NCBI RefSeq assembly: GCF_000524195.1
Contig: NW_020170387.1
Coordinates: 1,107,816 to 1,171,815 of the forward strand
Direction of reading: 5' to 3'
Length of the DNA: 64,000 nt
From: Echinococcus granulosus
Lineage: Eukaryota; Platyhelminthes; Cestoda; Cyclophyllidea; Taeniidae
Below, in pieces: positions 1-12,100 of the stretch. Within the stretch, counting starts at the first letter, position 1. The number at the start of each line of letters is the position of its first letter. The notes under the pieces were generated by a model. The model was not told the DNA's origin. It made no database searches and saw only the letters and a list, made by a program, of their open reading frames with translations. Position numbers and translations under genes: made by a program.

Positions 1-402
1 TTCAACATATAGAAGGTATAATACAATAATGGTTTATCCCTCGGTTCTGGTGAGGCGCCACTTTTATACTTCGAATTAGCCCCCTTGTACCTCGCTGGGT
101 GGGCTGGCCTTCGGGCCACGCCAGTGGCCCAAACACCTTTTCTGTGCTGAATATACGTATTCTGCACGAGTATTGTGTCTTCTTTCGTCTTCAGGGAGTC
201 CCGGGACGCTACAAAGGGGTTACGGATAGTGGCATAGCCAAGAGGGCAGCCAACACAGGCAAGAAACAATTGCCATAACTTAAAATCAAGCAGCCAGCAT
301 ATGTAAAACACAGTATAAACTTGCATAACAACCAAAATTTTAGGGAGTCAAATGGAACAGCACGGCAGAAACCATGAAGAGAGAAAATAATAGTTAAATA
401 AA
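1..402. repeat. Possible diverged interspersed repeat, left edge
   Basis: No gene is recognised here. Positions about 45-210 resemble 27395-27515 in the same orientation: shared blocks include a CCTTGTACCTC/CCTTTGTACTTCC stretch, a GCTGGCCTT block, TTCTGCACG and a TTCGTCTTCA/TTCGCCTTCA block. On the minus strand a frame stays open from about 240 to the window edge, and a hydrophobic 75-codon frame lies at 209-436. This could be the body of an old transposable element cut by the window edge. The similarity is by eye and patchy, so the call is weak. Confidence 0.3.
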
Positions 403-694
403 CTGGCACGGCATCTGAGTACCACTTTGGTGACACGATTTTGTGGATATTCCATTGGATTTTCGCACAACTTGTGACCTATTTGATCCACTTAAAGACA
501 CTACAAGAGGAATCCCGTTGATTTTCATGAGATGCACAAACAATCTTCAAGGTATTAGCTAAGTGGCTGTGTTCCAAGTGCGAAATGCTGGGACTGGAAC
601 AGACTCCGCACTACCTTGGCATACGATTAATTCCTTACTTAAAATGCCGTCATTCCCAATGCTGAAATACACGTCAAAATGAAATGGCAGTTTT
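403..694 (+). repeat. Left arm of a long inverted repeat around PSMB6
   Basis: This 292-bp arm is the reverse complement of two separated right-hand blocks. Positions 403-588 match 4779-4963 and positions 589-694 match 2037-2142, with only scattered differences by eye. The two blocks are contiguous here but lie 2.6 kb apart on the right. Weaker similarity seems to continue outward to about 388. The arm looks like the terminal inverted repeat of a non-autonomous DNA transposon, or one of two oppositely oriented MITE-like insertions. No transposase is seen. Confidence 0.85.
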
Positions 695-726
695 ACCATT
701 CCCAATATTGAAATACACGTCAAAAT
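651..726 (+). repeat. Short tandem duplication at inner end of left arm
   Basis: A 30-base block at 651-680 recurs at 697-726 with two differences (GC versus AT in the middle). The offset is 46 bases. The second copy lies just past the inner end of the inverted-repeat arm and has no counterpart on the right side, so it arose after the arm or marks its ragged inner edge. Confidence 0.85.
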
Positions 727-1058
727 ATTATGTCATTTTTCATAGTGTTCTTAATACGCAATATACCTTATTTTATATTTCATTTTTCTGTCACCCTTAC
801 CTTTTCAACTTCAGGGAAAAATCAGGGCCTATGTGGTTTTATCGATTTATTAGTCGTGTAATGTATCAATTTAGTGCCTTAGCTGTCTGGATGCAAAGCG
901 AAATATTTTTAGGTGACAATAATCACAAAACCTAATCTGTTAGGCGTATCACATTTTTAGCCTAAATATACCTTTTGATGAGAAGCAATATTTTTATGAA
1001 TGAAACTTAGGGGTTAGAGCTAGCCTAGTTCTGTTGGCCCAATCGCGCACTTTTCGCT

Positions 1059-2016
1059 ATGAAGGACATTGCTGAGTGTGTCTCGCAAGTTTTGCCCTCA
1101 TATGAACAGTATCCAAACTGGTCAACAGCTGAAGTCAGCACTGGGGTACGTCAAACTAAAATGTTTGATAAATCTAGACCACATTGGTTGCATGCGAATA
1201 TAGCGGAGGCGTTGTGATCGGAGCTGACTCTCGCACATCTTCGGGGTGAGTTTATTGGATTACTGCTTATTCGCAGGGCGTACGTAGCGAATCGGATAAC
1301 AGACAAGCTCACTCCTCTTACAAAGTACATTTTTTGCTGCCGTTCGGGTTCTGCAGCGGACACACAGGCCATAACTGATGTTGTAAAATATCAGCTCGAA
1401 TTTCATTCTATCCAAATGGGTCGTGAGCCTACTGTAGCAGAAGCTGCTACTACCGTTCAAAACTTGTGCTACAACTATCGTGACAGTCTTCTTGCCGGAA
1501 TATTTGTTGCTGGTTGGGATGCTGAAAGTGGCGGTCAGGTACGGTATCAATACAATCCTTTACTTACTCCAGATTTATTCGATCCCAGTTGGAGGCATGC
1601 TTATCAAACAACCGGCAGTGATTGGTGGTAGTGGAAGTACTTATCTGTATGGTTTCTTCGATGCACAATTTAGGCCAAATATGACGAAAGAAGAAGCAGT
1701 GGAACTTGTCAGCACATGTGAGTTCCCCAACCTCCACTCTAATAATGGTGGTGGTTTAGTGCAGATTAGTCACTTTTAAACTTTGCCTTTCTACTCCGGT
1801 TCATACTGCAAAGTAGATCGCTATCACCTCACAGCTATGCCCTTCCCTCCTTGAATGATTTAGATTCCCTCTTATCCCAATTTAGGTGTGGGCCTTGCAA
1901 TAAATAGGGATGGGTCGAGCGGTGGTTGCATCCGGCTTGGTGTTATCTCTCGTGATGGTGTTGAGCGCAGACTGATCAAAGGTGATGAAATCCCCATGTA
2001 CTCATACAAAGCGTAA
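1059..2016 (+). CDS. PSMB6: Proteasome subunit beta type-6 (20S core beta-1, caspase-like)
   Basis: This is the catalytic beta-1 subunit of the 20S proteasome, which cleaves after acidic residues. Exons are 1059-1145, 1178-1245, 1277-1538, 1573-1717 and 1886-2016, giving 230 residues. Introns are 32, 31, 34 and 168 bp, all GT-AG with matching phases. The propeptide is residues 1-29, ending STG, and mature Thr1 is residue 30 ([11 protein letters not shown]). Asp17 (GADSR), Lys33 (TDKL) and Arg45 ([11 protein letters not shown]) of the mature numbering are all in place, as are [10 protein letters not shown] and the DGSSGG motif near the C-terminus. The family is usually about 230-240 residues, so this copy is full length with no stop or frameshift. 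The ATG at 1059 is chosen because the propeptide then has normal length. The gene lies inside an inverted repeat, and the right arm starts 21 bases after the stop codon. No AATAAA is visible just downstream. The identity is firm. Whether this is the only or the expressed copy cannot be told. Confidence 0.95.
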
Positions 2017-2036
2017 TGCTTATTAACAACACTATG

Positions 2037-2142
2037 AAAACTGCCATTTCATTTTGACGTGTATTTCAGCATTGGGAATGACGGCATTTTAAGTAAGGAA
2101 TTAATCGTATGCCAAGGTAGTGCGGAGTCTGTTCCAGTCCCA
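2037..2142 (-). repeat. Right arm, inner part, of the inverted repeat
   Basis: This is the reverse complement of 589-694, nearly perfect by eye, beginning 21 bases after the PSMB6 stop codon. It ends sharply at 2142, where the left arm continues into its outer block; the matching outer block on this side only resumes at 4779. Confidence 0.85.
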
Positions 2143-4778
2143 GACCTCATCCTCCTCCCCGGTATCTTCCTTGGGGTCCAAAAAATTTGCTAGTAGTGTC
2201 AGGTCTGTTGTGTTGTCCTGAACATCATGAGCTTAACGCATCGCTTTCACTTGGTTACCAGCATTTGGAGACCGTGAGAGATGAGGATCTCGTTTTCCAG
2301 TTCTGCATACGTTGGAATCCTCTTCACCAACATACTGAAGCAAAAATAAAGCATATTCAAAACTTCGACGAAGAGATGTTCAGTTTGAGGTTACTATTTA
2401 TCGCGGTCGCGGGGGATGATGTGCGTTTTGGTTGGTATTAGGAGTTAGGTAAGCTAGTAGTGTGCGCCCATACTACTGAGGGCCCGAGTTTGGTACTCAG
2501 GGGATGGGAAGTGTAAGTGCTACTAGTATTCTTTTCATTTGAGATAGATTATAGTTTTGGTTGCAGGGCATCTAAATGTGCAAATCACGCGTGCCTGTCG
2601 CAGAATTAGGCTGTCCAGGAGAATGGAAGCAATTGCATAGTAGGTGTGGACTCTATCATTATTGTTTGGACTGTTAGCTATCACCAAATAGACTGGGGCG
2701 CATGGCGTAGAAGGTAACTAGCAAGCGAATTTAAGTAAAAGGTGTCGTGGGAGAACCTACCTTGGGGTACTGGTTGCGTCACAATCATGTGATGCTTCAT
2801 CAGCGTTTTCGATTTCAGGTATTGCGGGTATGTCTGTGTTTCAGGGGAAGATTCATTCCACCTACCAGGTTCCTCGTCGGACTCTTTATTGTCACAAATA
2901 CAACAAAATCATTCGAATAGGTTAAGCAGTGTCTTCTGCTCTACACCGATATATTGCCAAATCTTAGGCTATCAAATACAAGGTGGCCTAAGAAAGTTTC
3001 TTTCTGAAGACTTCGGAACGTATATATGACAGGAAATGTGTGCAATGTAGGCTATTTATGTCCCAGATTGAGCAATAGGGAAATAATAGCGTCATGAGAT
3101 AGAACAGAACAGACGGCACTCAATGCCAACAACAGAGCCACTCGGAGCACCAACATTTGCGTACCTGCATCAACTACGGAAACCTTCTCGTCTGTCCCAT
3201 CCATTTCCCTACAAAATGCGCTTTTACACTAATTATACCCGAAGAAAATATGCCCAATTGCGTTGCTTGTTTCTTCGCCCCAACCACCGACAGATTTCTT
3301 AACAGAGGGTTGATTTGCCAATGATTTCTTCAGTATATGAATCAAATACCCCAAACCTGTTCACTAGTATCAGAAATAGTTAGAGCCTCAGTATCGTCCT
3401 TCAACAAATCTATCGGCGGCTTCATGCTTTTCACCCTCCGACCTGCCTTTGGTACCTCAAAAATGCGCACACAATTTGTAACATTACTGTTCTTGCAGCA
3501 CTAAAGTCGAAATCCTCAATGATGTTAGCATCCATATGTTACCGCGCCTCAGACAAATTCCTACCACATGGTCTCTACTCCGGTGTTCAAGGTCATGCAT
3601 ATTTATGGTGTAAGCCGAAAAGAGACACTTTTTGCTCAGGCAAACTCTAGTATTGAGAATATGACCTTTAAAATCAGACACATGAAACGAGAGTGGCTCG
3701 AAGTTTGCAAACTACACTATGGATTGCTTAACTTTTTTCAAGAATATATTGAGCATGCTGAAACCGCTCTAAGGACGCAGTCAAGCTGCATATGTGATAT
3801 GTATACATGGAAAAAGGAAAAACCTGATGATAACACCCATCTATTACTGCGGCGATAAAATTCGCACGATCCAATATTATCATTATGATGTCTGAATTTT
3901 CTAAGGTCACTGGAATGTAACGAATTATAGGGGATGGTTAGAGTACTTCTTTCTTGGAAGCGACCATAAGTCACAAACTTGGCCGAAAACTGACGTGGTC
4001 TTTGTTACTTTGTCTGATTTGTGTTGATCAATACTAAAAAACCTAGCCAATTGGTAAATACTTCCATTATTATAGATACATTTTCGACCTTTTTGTTCGT
4101 TTCAGTGGATTATAAACTAACTATGTGGTTGGGCTACATGTAGACTTGGAATCACTGACATCACCTGTAACTAATCGAGGATTTCTCTTTCCAGAGTACC
4201 ACTGTTACATTTGGCGTCTCTCATACAGAGCTGCACACTTCGTTCCAATCTAATTGTAAGGTAATGTCAATACATTTTTTCAGCACCATTTGGTTGCATT
4301 ATCTGAGATCTGACAAGTGTCTAGTCAGGTTAAACAACCAGAGGGAATTTGATCTATTCCGCAATGCTCCTGTTGTTCTTCTCTCCTGACCCCGGCACCA
4401 GACCGCTGGACTGGAGAAGTTGATTAGAGGAAGATAATGCACTGTGGTAGTGTGAGGTTTTACAGAAGATCCAAGTTTTGTTAGGGGCTCGGACCTTTTT
4501 CCCTCCCCGAGGATCGATTGTGTCCCCTTGGTCACCAGGTTATGTCAATCTGCTCGCTTGTCACCTAAAGGGGTGCATTTAACCAAGCATGTACTACAAC
4601 CTCACGAGTCAGTAACTGCTCCTAATCTCTCTCATTTTCTAATTGTTACTTTATGCATAGGAAGTGGGAGGTTGTATGCTTTATCTTTCAATAGTTTGTA
4701 CTTATTGTTAAAAAAGTTCGGTTGCGCTTACATCGTACAATTCTGGTCGAAATCGTGCCTAGAGGCGGAGTGAGGATG
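2143..4778. mobile_element. Sequence interrupting the right arm (probable insertion)
   Basis: Removing these 2,636 bases would join 2142 to 4779 and restore a 292-bp right arm matching the left arm. The segment carries a short inverted pair close to its ends, CATCCTC at 2148-2154 and GAGGATG at 4772-4778. No transposase or reverse transcriptase was recognised. The longest frame near the start is 2187-2441 (+, 84 codons), of unknown meaning; 3568-3858 and 4299-4535 are also open but unremarkable. It may be a nested non-autonomous element. Alternatively the left arm may have lost this segment. Confidence 0.5.
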
Positions 4779-4963
4779 GCATTTCGCACTTGGAACACAG
4801 CCACTTAGCTAATACCTTAAAGATTGTTCGTGCATCTCATGAAAATCAACGGGATTCCTCTTGTAGTGTCTTTAAGTGGATCGAATAGGTCACAAGTGGT
4901 GCGGAAATCCAGTGGAATATCCACAAAATCGTGTCACCAAAGTGGTACTTAGGTGCTGGGCTG
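4779..4963 (-). repeat. Right arm, outer part, of the inverted repeat
   Basis: This is the reverse complement of 403-588. Identity is very high in the core (positions about 4779-4940) and falls toward the outer end, with patchy similarity to about 4975. It pairs with the block of the left arm that lies farthest from the gene. Confidence 0.85.
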
Positions 4964-4975
4964 GTTTTATAGCTT

Positions 4976-6189
4976 ATATTTTGCCAATTTTTTCTTACTT
5001 TTTGTTGCACTGTCAATTTTTATGTCTCTTTTTCAATTTATGTAATTGCATTTTTTTTGCACTTATGCATTTAGTGGGATAGTTTTTTTAAGTAGATCCT
5101 TCTTACCTTTCAATTTCTTCTTTACATTCTGGCCTCTACCTTCTTGCAAACTCTTTGATTCTGCAATTATGAAATATTTTGCAGGGTTTTCTATTGTGTC
5201 TAAATGTTTACGATAATTAGGGGCAGAGGTTAAGATCCACTTTACATTGCTTTGATGCAATTCATTACGATCTTACCTTATCTTCAGCTTTCTGTTTCCC
5301 ATAGAGATGGAACTAATTTACTCTTATTTTCTTTTAGTGGGTTTGAGAGTGCTTGAAATAAATCCAAAAATTCAAATTGTGCGAATGAGGTGCTGGATAT
5401 TGCTCATTATGGAATTTCGAAACCTTCTTTTACAAGTATTTTTCTTCAAATTTAATCGCTATTAGATTGAGTGCTTTCATTTTACCTACTGGTTGCCTAA
5501 CTTATACGTTTACAAATTTGCCTCCTTGTAATTACAATTACACAGGTCTGCTGCACTCTTGGTTCGTGTTACATTTTTCTGATGTTTGGTTCGTTAATAA
5601 TGCGGAAATGGTCCCACTAGCTCATGAAACCTGTACACGTGTGTATTTTTGTTTGTGACTCCTTTGTGTTGGTCCTTAATTTGGGTACTTGATTAGGCGT
5701 TCAAGTCACTTTAATAGTGGTATAGTTTTTAGCTGCTGGTGTCAAGGCAGTGCTCACGACAACGCTCTTGTTTTTTGGTAGCAGTTAACTGTCTAATGTG
5801 TGTTGTCCTTTAACTCTGGGAGATTATTCCTTGGGTACTTTTCTCCTAATTGGATTTTGGATTTACTTGACTCTTTAGTACTTCATTTTGTATTGAAGCT
5901 TAATTCTTTTCTGCGTTTTGTTGCTGGCACTTAATTTAGTTACCCTAATGTCCAACTTAAGGACTTTTGTCGACTGGCCAATAGTTTTTCTGCCAGTTTT
6001 CAATCCTTTGATTCCCTAGCATAGTTTTAGCATCTCTAACACGATGTGTGTTATAAAAGCATAGGATGCACTTGTTTTTTATTCAAGCTGTTTTATTTCC
6101 AAACGCTAACTAGCTTTCATTGATATTGTTTTTTTGGGTTTCATTCTTGATTTAAACTCAATTCAGGTGTTGTTTTCGCCTTAGATTAA
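4976..6189. other. T-rich noncoding stretch upstream of the membrane-protein gene
   Basis: The plus strand is T-rich with many pyrimidine runs, as in intron or 5' flanking DNA. One 63-codon frame (5467-5658, +) is open but has no convincing splice context. A pyrimidine-rich splice acceptor ends at about 6184, just before the ATG at 6190. It could be a cis-splice or a spliced-leader acceptor. Confidence 0.5.
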
Positions 6190-9100
6190 ATGGTTTTGAA
6201 TTCAACTGGTTGCCTCTTTCCGGAATCCAATGCCCAAGGTTTGAGAGTGCGCCAGTGCACGCCAGAAACATGTGACACTCACGTCCTCTACTCAATCGTC
6301 TCTGCCCGATGTCTGTCAGGTGTCAGAAATGCTTCCACTGCCAGTTCTCAGTCTTCTCTTCCCTCCAAAATAGTTCGAACGAGGTGCATGGTGAATCGGA
6401 CCACTGAGGTCTTCTATTGGCTTCCTCCCGTCCAGGATTGCTTTTCAGGTGAGTGAGAAAGTATGCTTACTTGTACTTTATTTAAATTTGCCCATTATGT
6501 ATGGAATACTTCTGTTTCCACTCACATAAAATGGCTTAATTTCTAGGGAATTTAACTATCTCCCATGCCGTCAATAAATGTTTCTGCAAACTACATTGTA
6601 GAAACACGCATTGCCTTGGTGACACTCTTCGGGTCTTCTATTTTTCTTGTTAGTAATTTAATGCAGTCACTAAGACTTCCGGTGAAATGAAGTTATCTAG
6701 GTTATTTAGTTGTAAAGCACAGTCATGCGGATACCGCGCCCTTATGATCGATGAGTTTGTTTGTTATCTTGGCAGGCTTACTTGAATGGTTTTTTTTGTC
6801 TTCGTAGTTTAGGATTATGGAGGTACTTATTTGAGTAAAAGCACCTCAGGATGAACGGGGCTGTTTTCATATTTCAGCTAGAAGTGGTGACACACCCTAT
6901 TTCTACGGCTCGATATACACCATCCGCCAACTGCAGCAGGCCTTTCTGGCTGGAAAGGCGGCGGCAGTGGCAGTGCGAGAGAAACCGTTAGTCTCACTCT
7001 CCGTGGGCATGTCAGCGCTCTCAGTGGCACTGGTGCTCATCATGCTCCTCGGTGTGTGCCACCGAAACTCGTCCGATGTCTCTACCTCCGGCTCCAGGAA
7101 CGGTGGCACCACCACACAGCGGCAACGACAGGCAGCTGCGCGACGTCGCGCTCGCGCCAGGAGTCGTCGGCAAAACGGAAACCACACCTCCATCGGCACT
7201 CAGGCCGATGTCGAACCCTCCGATCGCTTCTTCATCCTTCCCCGGTCTGATCCCATAATGCATACCCAAACGGTGAGTTGTTTCTTTCCTTGTTAAACAC
7301 ATTGAATAAAAGCCTTGATGCCCTCCACTCTAGGTTGTTTATGCTTTGTGGTGTTGCCGCTGTTGGCCATTTCAGTATCACGTTCGATTAGGGTAGTCAA
7401 TTTGTATAAGCCTCAGCGTGAATGAACCAGAATTCATCCCCCGATTTTATCGATCTCATTGAGCATTTTCCTTGGCCCTTTTTTCATTTCGTCAAAGCGA
7501 CAAATCAATGTCCTTGGTGCTCATTCATCTGCTTTTGTAATTTACTTCACAGATTTTGAAGACATGCATCGGGAGGTGTTGGTCGAGTGATAGTCGCGAT
7601 AGTGCTTGTGTGCCACCACTTGATGGTCAATCCAATGTGGCATTGTCCCCTCGTTTTGTCATAAGATTACCCGCCAAATCGCATGTGTTCATTTTCTGCT
7701 AGGGGATTTGAAGATACACCGCTACGATTTATTTTAAGCTCCTTCTCTCGCTAAATACTTAATGAAAATGAGACTTTGATTAACTCTTAGTGAAATGTAG
7801 GGATACCCGTCCAATAAGTCTCTTTATGATGTAAGTTTCAACTTTGGAATGCGAAACGTAAGTTGGTATTCTTAGCAGAGTCAATACTTGTGTGCTTGTA
7901 ATATCCATCTGTGCATGTATTTGTCCATTATTGTTTCGATATGTTGGTTTAAATGCTTAACCTAATTTTACATGCAATCCTAAATATGCACACTTGCATT
8001 TGACTCAATCCCATAGCGGGACAGATGTCTTTTTTCACATTTTGTATATGCCTTTATCGACTCATGTATCCACATGATTTTCCTTATATTCTTTAATTCC
8101 TTTTATTACATATCCAATGACGCACGATCTGCAACCATACGAATCTATGTAACCTGACTTGATATAAACAGGTGGCCAGGTTTATTAGAAGCCATCATGC
8201 TATTTAAAGTGTAGTTGTTCATTACTGCTATTAGAATCACCCCCACGAAGTGTTTTCGTTGCCACACCTAAAAATACTAGATCCCTTTTAATGACCGTAA
8301 TGCAAAGGAAGCAAATAGCTAATGTCAATCAGTACTAGCCCCTCTCATCGAAAATTCCAATGCTATTGAGGGAACAGTGCGTTTTGGGGAGTAGTGGACT
8401 TTGGCCTCAACCACTCAGTTAATGCGTTTTCGTTAGCTGACAGAGGGGAAGGTTAAGGATCGAGTACCTAGGTGAATTAGTAGCGATAGCTTTTTTAAGA
8501 TGGACAGTCCGGAAGATAATTTTCACTCTAGTTTTCTAGTAGATGGGTGTACCATCGTACCAATTCTGTTGTATCTGCTTGCCATACGTTCAAATAAAGA
8601 CCAATCCTTGTGTCCCCCCCATTAATCAACCAATTTTATTCTTTCGTCTAGGTGTATTCTGCAGTGCTTTTCGTGGCTCTAGCCCTTCCATACATATGCA
8701 AAACATCGTTTGAAATTGGAACCACACCATTTCGTTGATTCCAGTAGTAGCTGAAAAATTGTACGGTTTTGGTAAATGGGTGGGAGGGAAATTGATTCCT
8801 TAAGTCCTCAGCAGTGTTCTCTGTTTCCGTCATCTTTCTCTTCCACGGTAATCCATACCAAATCTGTGTTTCGGGACAAAAAATAAGTTAGTCGCTAGGG
8901 TATCATCTCAGTGCTGAACTTTTGATAGGGATTGTTCTGACGATGAGGTTTAGAATGAGTGACCGCGCATGAGCTCGATATCTGTGCTTTCCGTATTTAT
9001 TTCTTGATTCTGATCTTCTACTTCATGTCCCTTAATTATGTGAAGATGGGGAGCAAGGATGGAGATATTGAAAGGTGAGTGATGGTGGTAATCGCTCGAC

Positions 9101-12100
9101 TGTCGGTGTCCTTCAGGGTGGCGTAAACGCAGGTTTCCACGACTCAGAGGCACTATTAGCGCAGCCCCATGAGTTGGCTGGTCAGACGCCGGCTACGGCC
9201 ACCCTCGAGGTAATGGCGCACGAGGGAGAGGCGGAAGGGGGCTACCCTGCTTCCACCGCAGCCCTCACTTGCAGTGACGATTCGCGACTCTCCTGTTTGG
9301 TTGTGCCTCACATCGATACCCTGACGGAGTATCAGCCACCTACTCAGTGAGTTTCTCTGAGCCGTATCCCTTTATACCACTACTTTACTTGCTGGCATTC
9401 TCTGCATCTCAGAAAGTGGATCAGATTTTTTCGCTTTTTCATTTCTATCTTAAATGTGTTTAAAGAAGCATGCGTTTAAGTTTATTAAACTGGGAAGGCA
9501 TTAATTTGAACGAACTATCGGTGTCTGCAGTACTTTTGTCATTCTTTTTAAATGTAAAAGCTGTCAAGTTGAATTGAAAAGAGGTACGTGTACCCGTTAG
9601 TTGTAAGCTTAGTAGTGGAAGAAGTATATTTGCGCTGATTTTGACCCACCCATTACTTCGTTTTTACGACTGCAAGTGGAAGTAGTTCATGCCATCAGTC
9701 CAAAAGAAGCAGTTTCACTAGCCATGGTCAATAGGCGTCTTCTTGTGTTAGTAGAACCCATTAAGCACGCAAACACAAGTCGCTGTATTACGCATCAGTA
9801 ATTTTTGCGGAAAGGACGGAGTCCGCAACTGATTATTTCGACTGATAGTGAATCTAGATTATCCTCTTAGCGTCGGTTGGGCGACCTGGTCTTAGCTCCC
9901 AAACCTGCTACTCTAAATGACAGGCAATACTTTTAAATCAATTGGTGGGCTCAGTGCGCCACTTTTTCCGTCATCAAAGTAACCTGTGGCATTGACAGTG
10001 AGGTGTAGACATTGAGCTGCGTGTTACAGGTGTTGGTTTTTCCTTTTCATAAGCCTCGCGAGTTGTCGCTGTGGCTGCAGGTCAATTTGCAGAAATCTTT
10101 CTTTAACCCTTCCATTTCATCGAATTTTTTACTTATTTGACTTTTAAAGCTTTCTTCGCTTTTGAATATCTGTCATTTCCTCGACATGTTTCACCCTTTT
10201 TGGAACATTTTAGAATATTTGTGGGTCTTATGGGGAGAAGCGTTATTGGATATGACTTGGTATCATCTTGTGCCGTACTTAGACACATTTTAAGGAATCA
10301 TACCCTCAGTATAATTAAGGATATACTTCTTTTTTCATGGAAAAAAATAAGTAGCATTGCGTTTTTGGGTCATTTTCCCAAAATTGATGAATGGGGAAAT
10401 CAGGAAATAATTTCTTCGTTGAATTAAGGCGTTGGGTTTCAGGGGTGTAACTAAGTTCTTTTAGGAGTCAATGTATTTAACACAGTGAAATGCCATCTGG
10501 AATGCATTGCCGATGAAAAATCATTGAGGAAGAAGAAAAGCTTCACATCCTGTATGAGAAGCGGACTGTGTGATAGTCTTCGTTTTTGCATTAGAAGGAA
10601 AGGTTTTCTGATAATACGTTGATGGTAATGTTTTTTTTTGGGATGAAAGGTTATTTTGTTTTGCGTTCATGGGATCCTTTGAACTATGATCATGGCACCA
10701 GCTAACACTTCTTAAACGTAAATGCGTTTTGCCCAATCTCGTGCTGAAACATCGAAATGATTGCAACGCTGTGCTTCACAAACGATTGGTGCATATCAAA
10801 TGTAGAACTTGTGAAGATTAACGTGTCTACGTGACTGATAGGCTCCTTCAACGGTTCACTTTTTCACCATTTTTCCTTGACGATTACAATTTGGGAAATG
10901 TGCTTAAATCTTAAAACCCTTCTGATTCTCACGGGGGCAAAAATCACTCAATGGAAACGCACGAGGTGCTCATTTTCAATGTACAAAGGTCACATTAATT
11001 TCATAGCGAGTAACATGTGTATCGCACATGACACTCTGTGTGGCTTGAAAAAAAAAGAACCGCAACCCCTGCAAAGGTTCATATGGCGTAATCCTGTTTT
11101 TACTTATCCGCGTTAGCCAGGGACTTGTATTTTACAGTCTGAGGCCATGCGCCTCGGATGGTTTACGCAAGCGATAGACTTGACGGCTACTTGAGCTACT
11201 AACAATTAGTGCCTCTTGTGTGTCACAGCTCGATGGCCTCTATTTGTCTTTACTTTACACAGCCTTAGTGTTTTATTGGTTAATTTAATACTTTTGTTGC
11301 AGCGAGCTACTTTTGGTGGGAAGATGAAAATTTAACTGAGCGATTTAAATGTAGGCGGATTGGTAGATCATTCCTATTCTTCTACATCATAAGTAGGCGC
11401 ATGCATACGCATCCTCACGTGGGACAGCGAAAGCCATTAAATGCCACCGTTTCTGACTGCCTCTGTGAGATGCAAATGCTGTGGCAAGGTCGAGTGTGAA
11501 ATGGCGATGCACGGCTCGGTTCTGAACAGTTGCCATCGTGCAGACATGCATAATTTGCAAGCATTTTTACGTGGTGCAGACCCACCCGAGTCCTCTCAAC
11601 GCAATCCTACCCATTGCCGCTCCTACCAGCGCTGCCTACAATTTAATGAGGGTTTTGGATGAAAAAGTACAGAGGCAGTAGGGATAATTTTAAAGTACAT
11701 CGAAAGGGTTCCACGTGGGTAATGTTGGGCATCATGTCATTGTCCTATGGCTTGGATGTCACAATCGTAATAAGCCACGTAAATCGGCTTTAACTGCGTG
11801 TAACTAGCGGAGGCAAAAGCAAACCAACTTGTGACGTATCTGATAGCTGATCCAACTTGCGGTGCCCTCCTACCTCTGCCCATAAACAGACGTCCAGTTC
11901 TTTGGATGTCTGCCCTTGCGCGTTGCACGTGGCTAACTCCACCCTTGTGTGGCTGTACTTTAGAGAGTAGCGGATGGACGGCGTTATCTGTCTCACGCTT
12001 TGTCCACCTCCCTGCCCCGATCACAGCCTTCCGCAGGTTTACTCTCGACGCTCATGCTGTTGTGATTATGTTCAAATTGCGTATTTTTCTTTTACAGTAA

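Noticed and set aside
1146..1177. Apparent loss of the proteasome catalytic threonine when the first frame is read through
   Set aside because: The 32-bp stretch is a GT-AG intron. Removing it places the threonine right after STG, so the active site is intact.
6903..7302. Several overlapping frames on both strands
   Set aside because: They are shadows of exon 2 of the membrane-protein gene, whose frame is fixed by phase agreement with exons 1 and 3.
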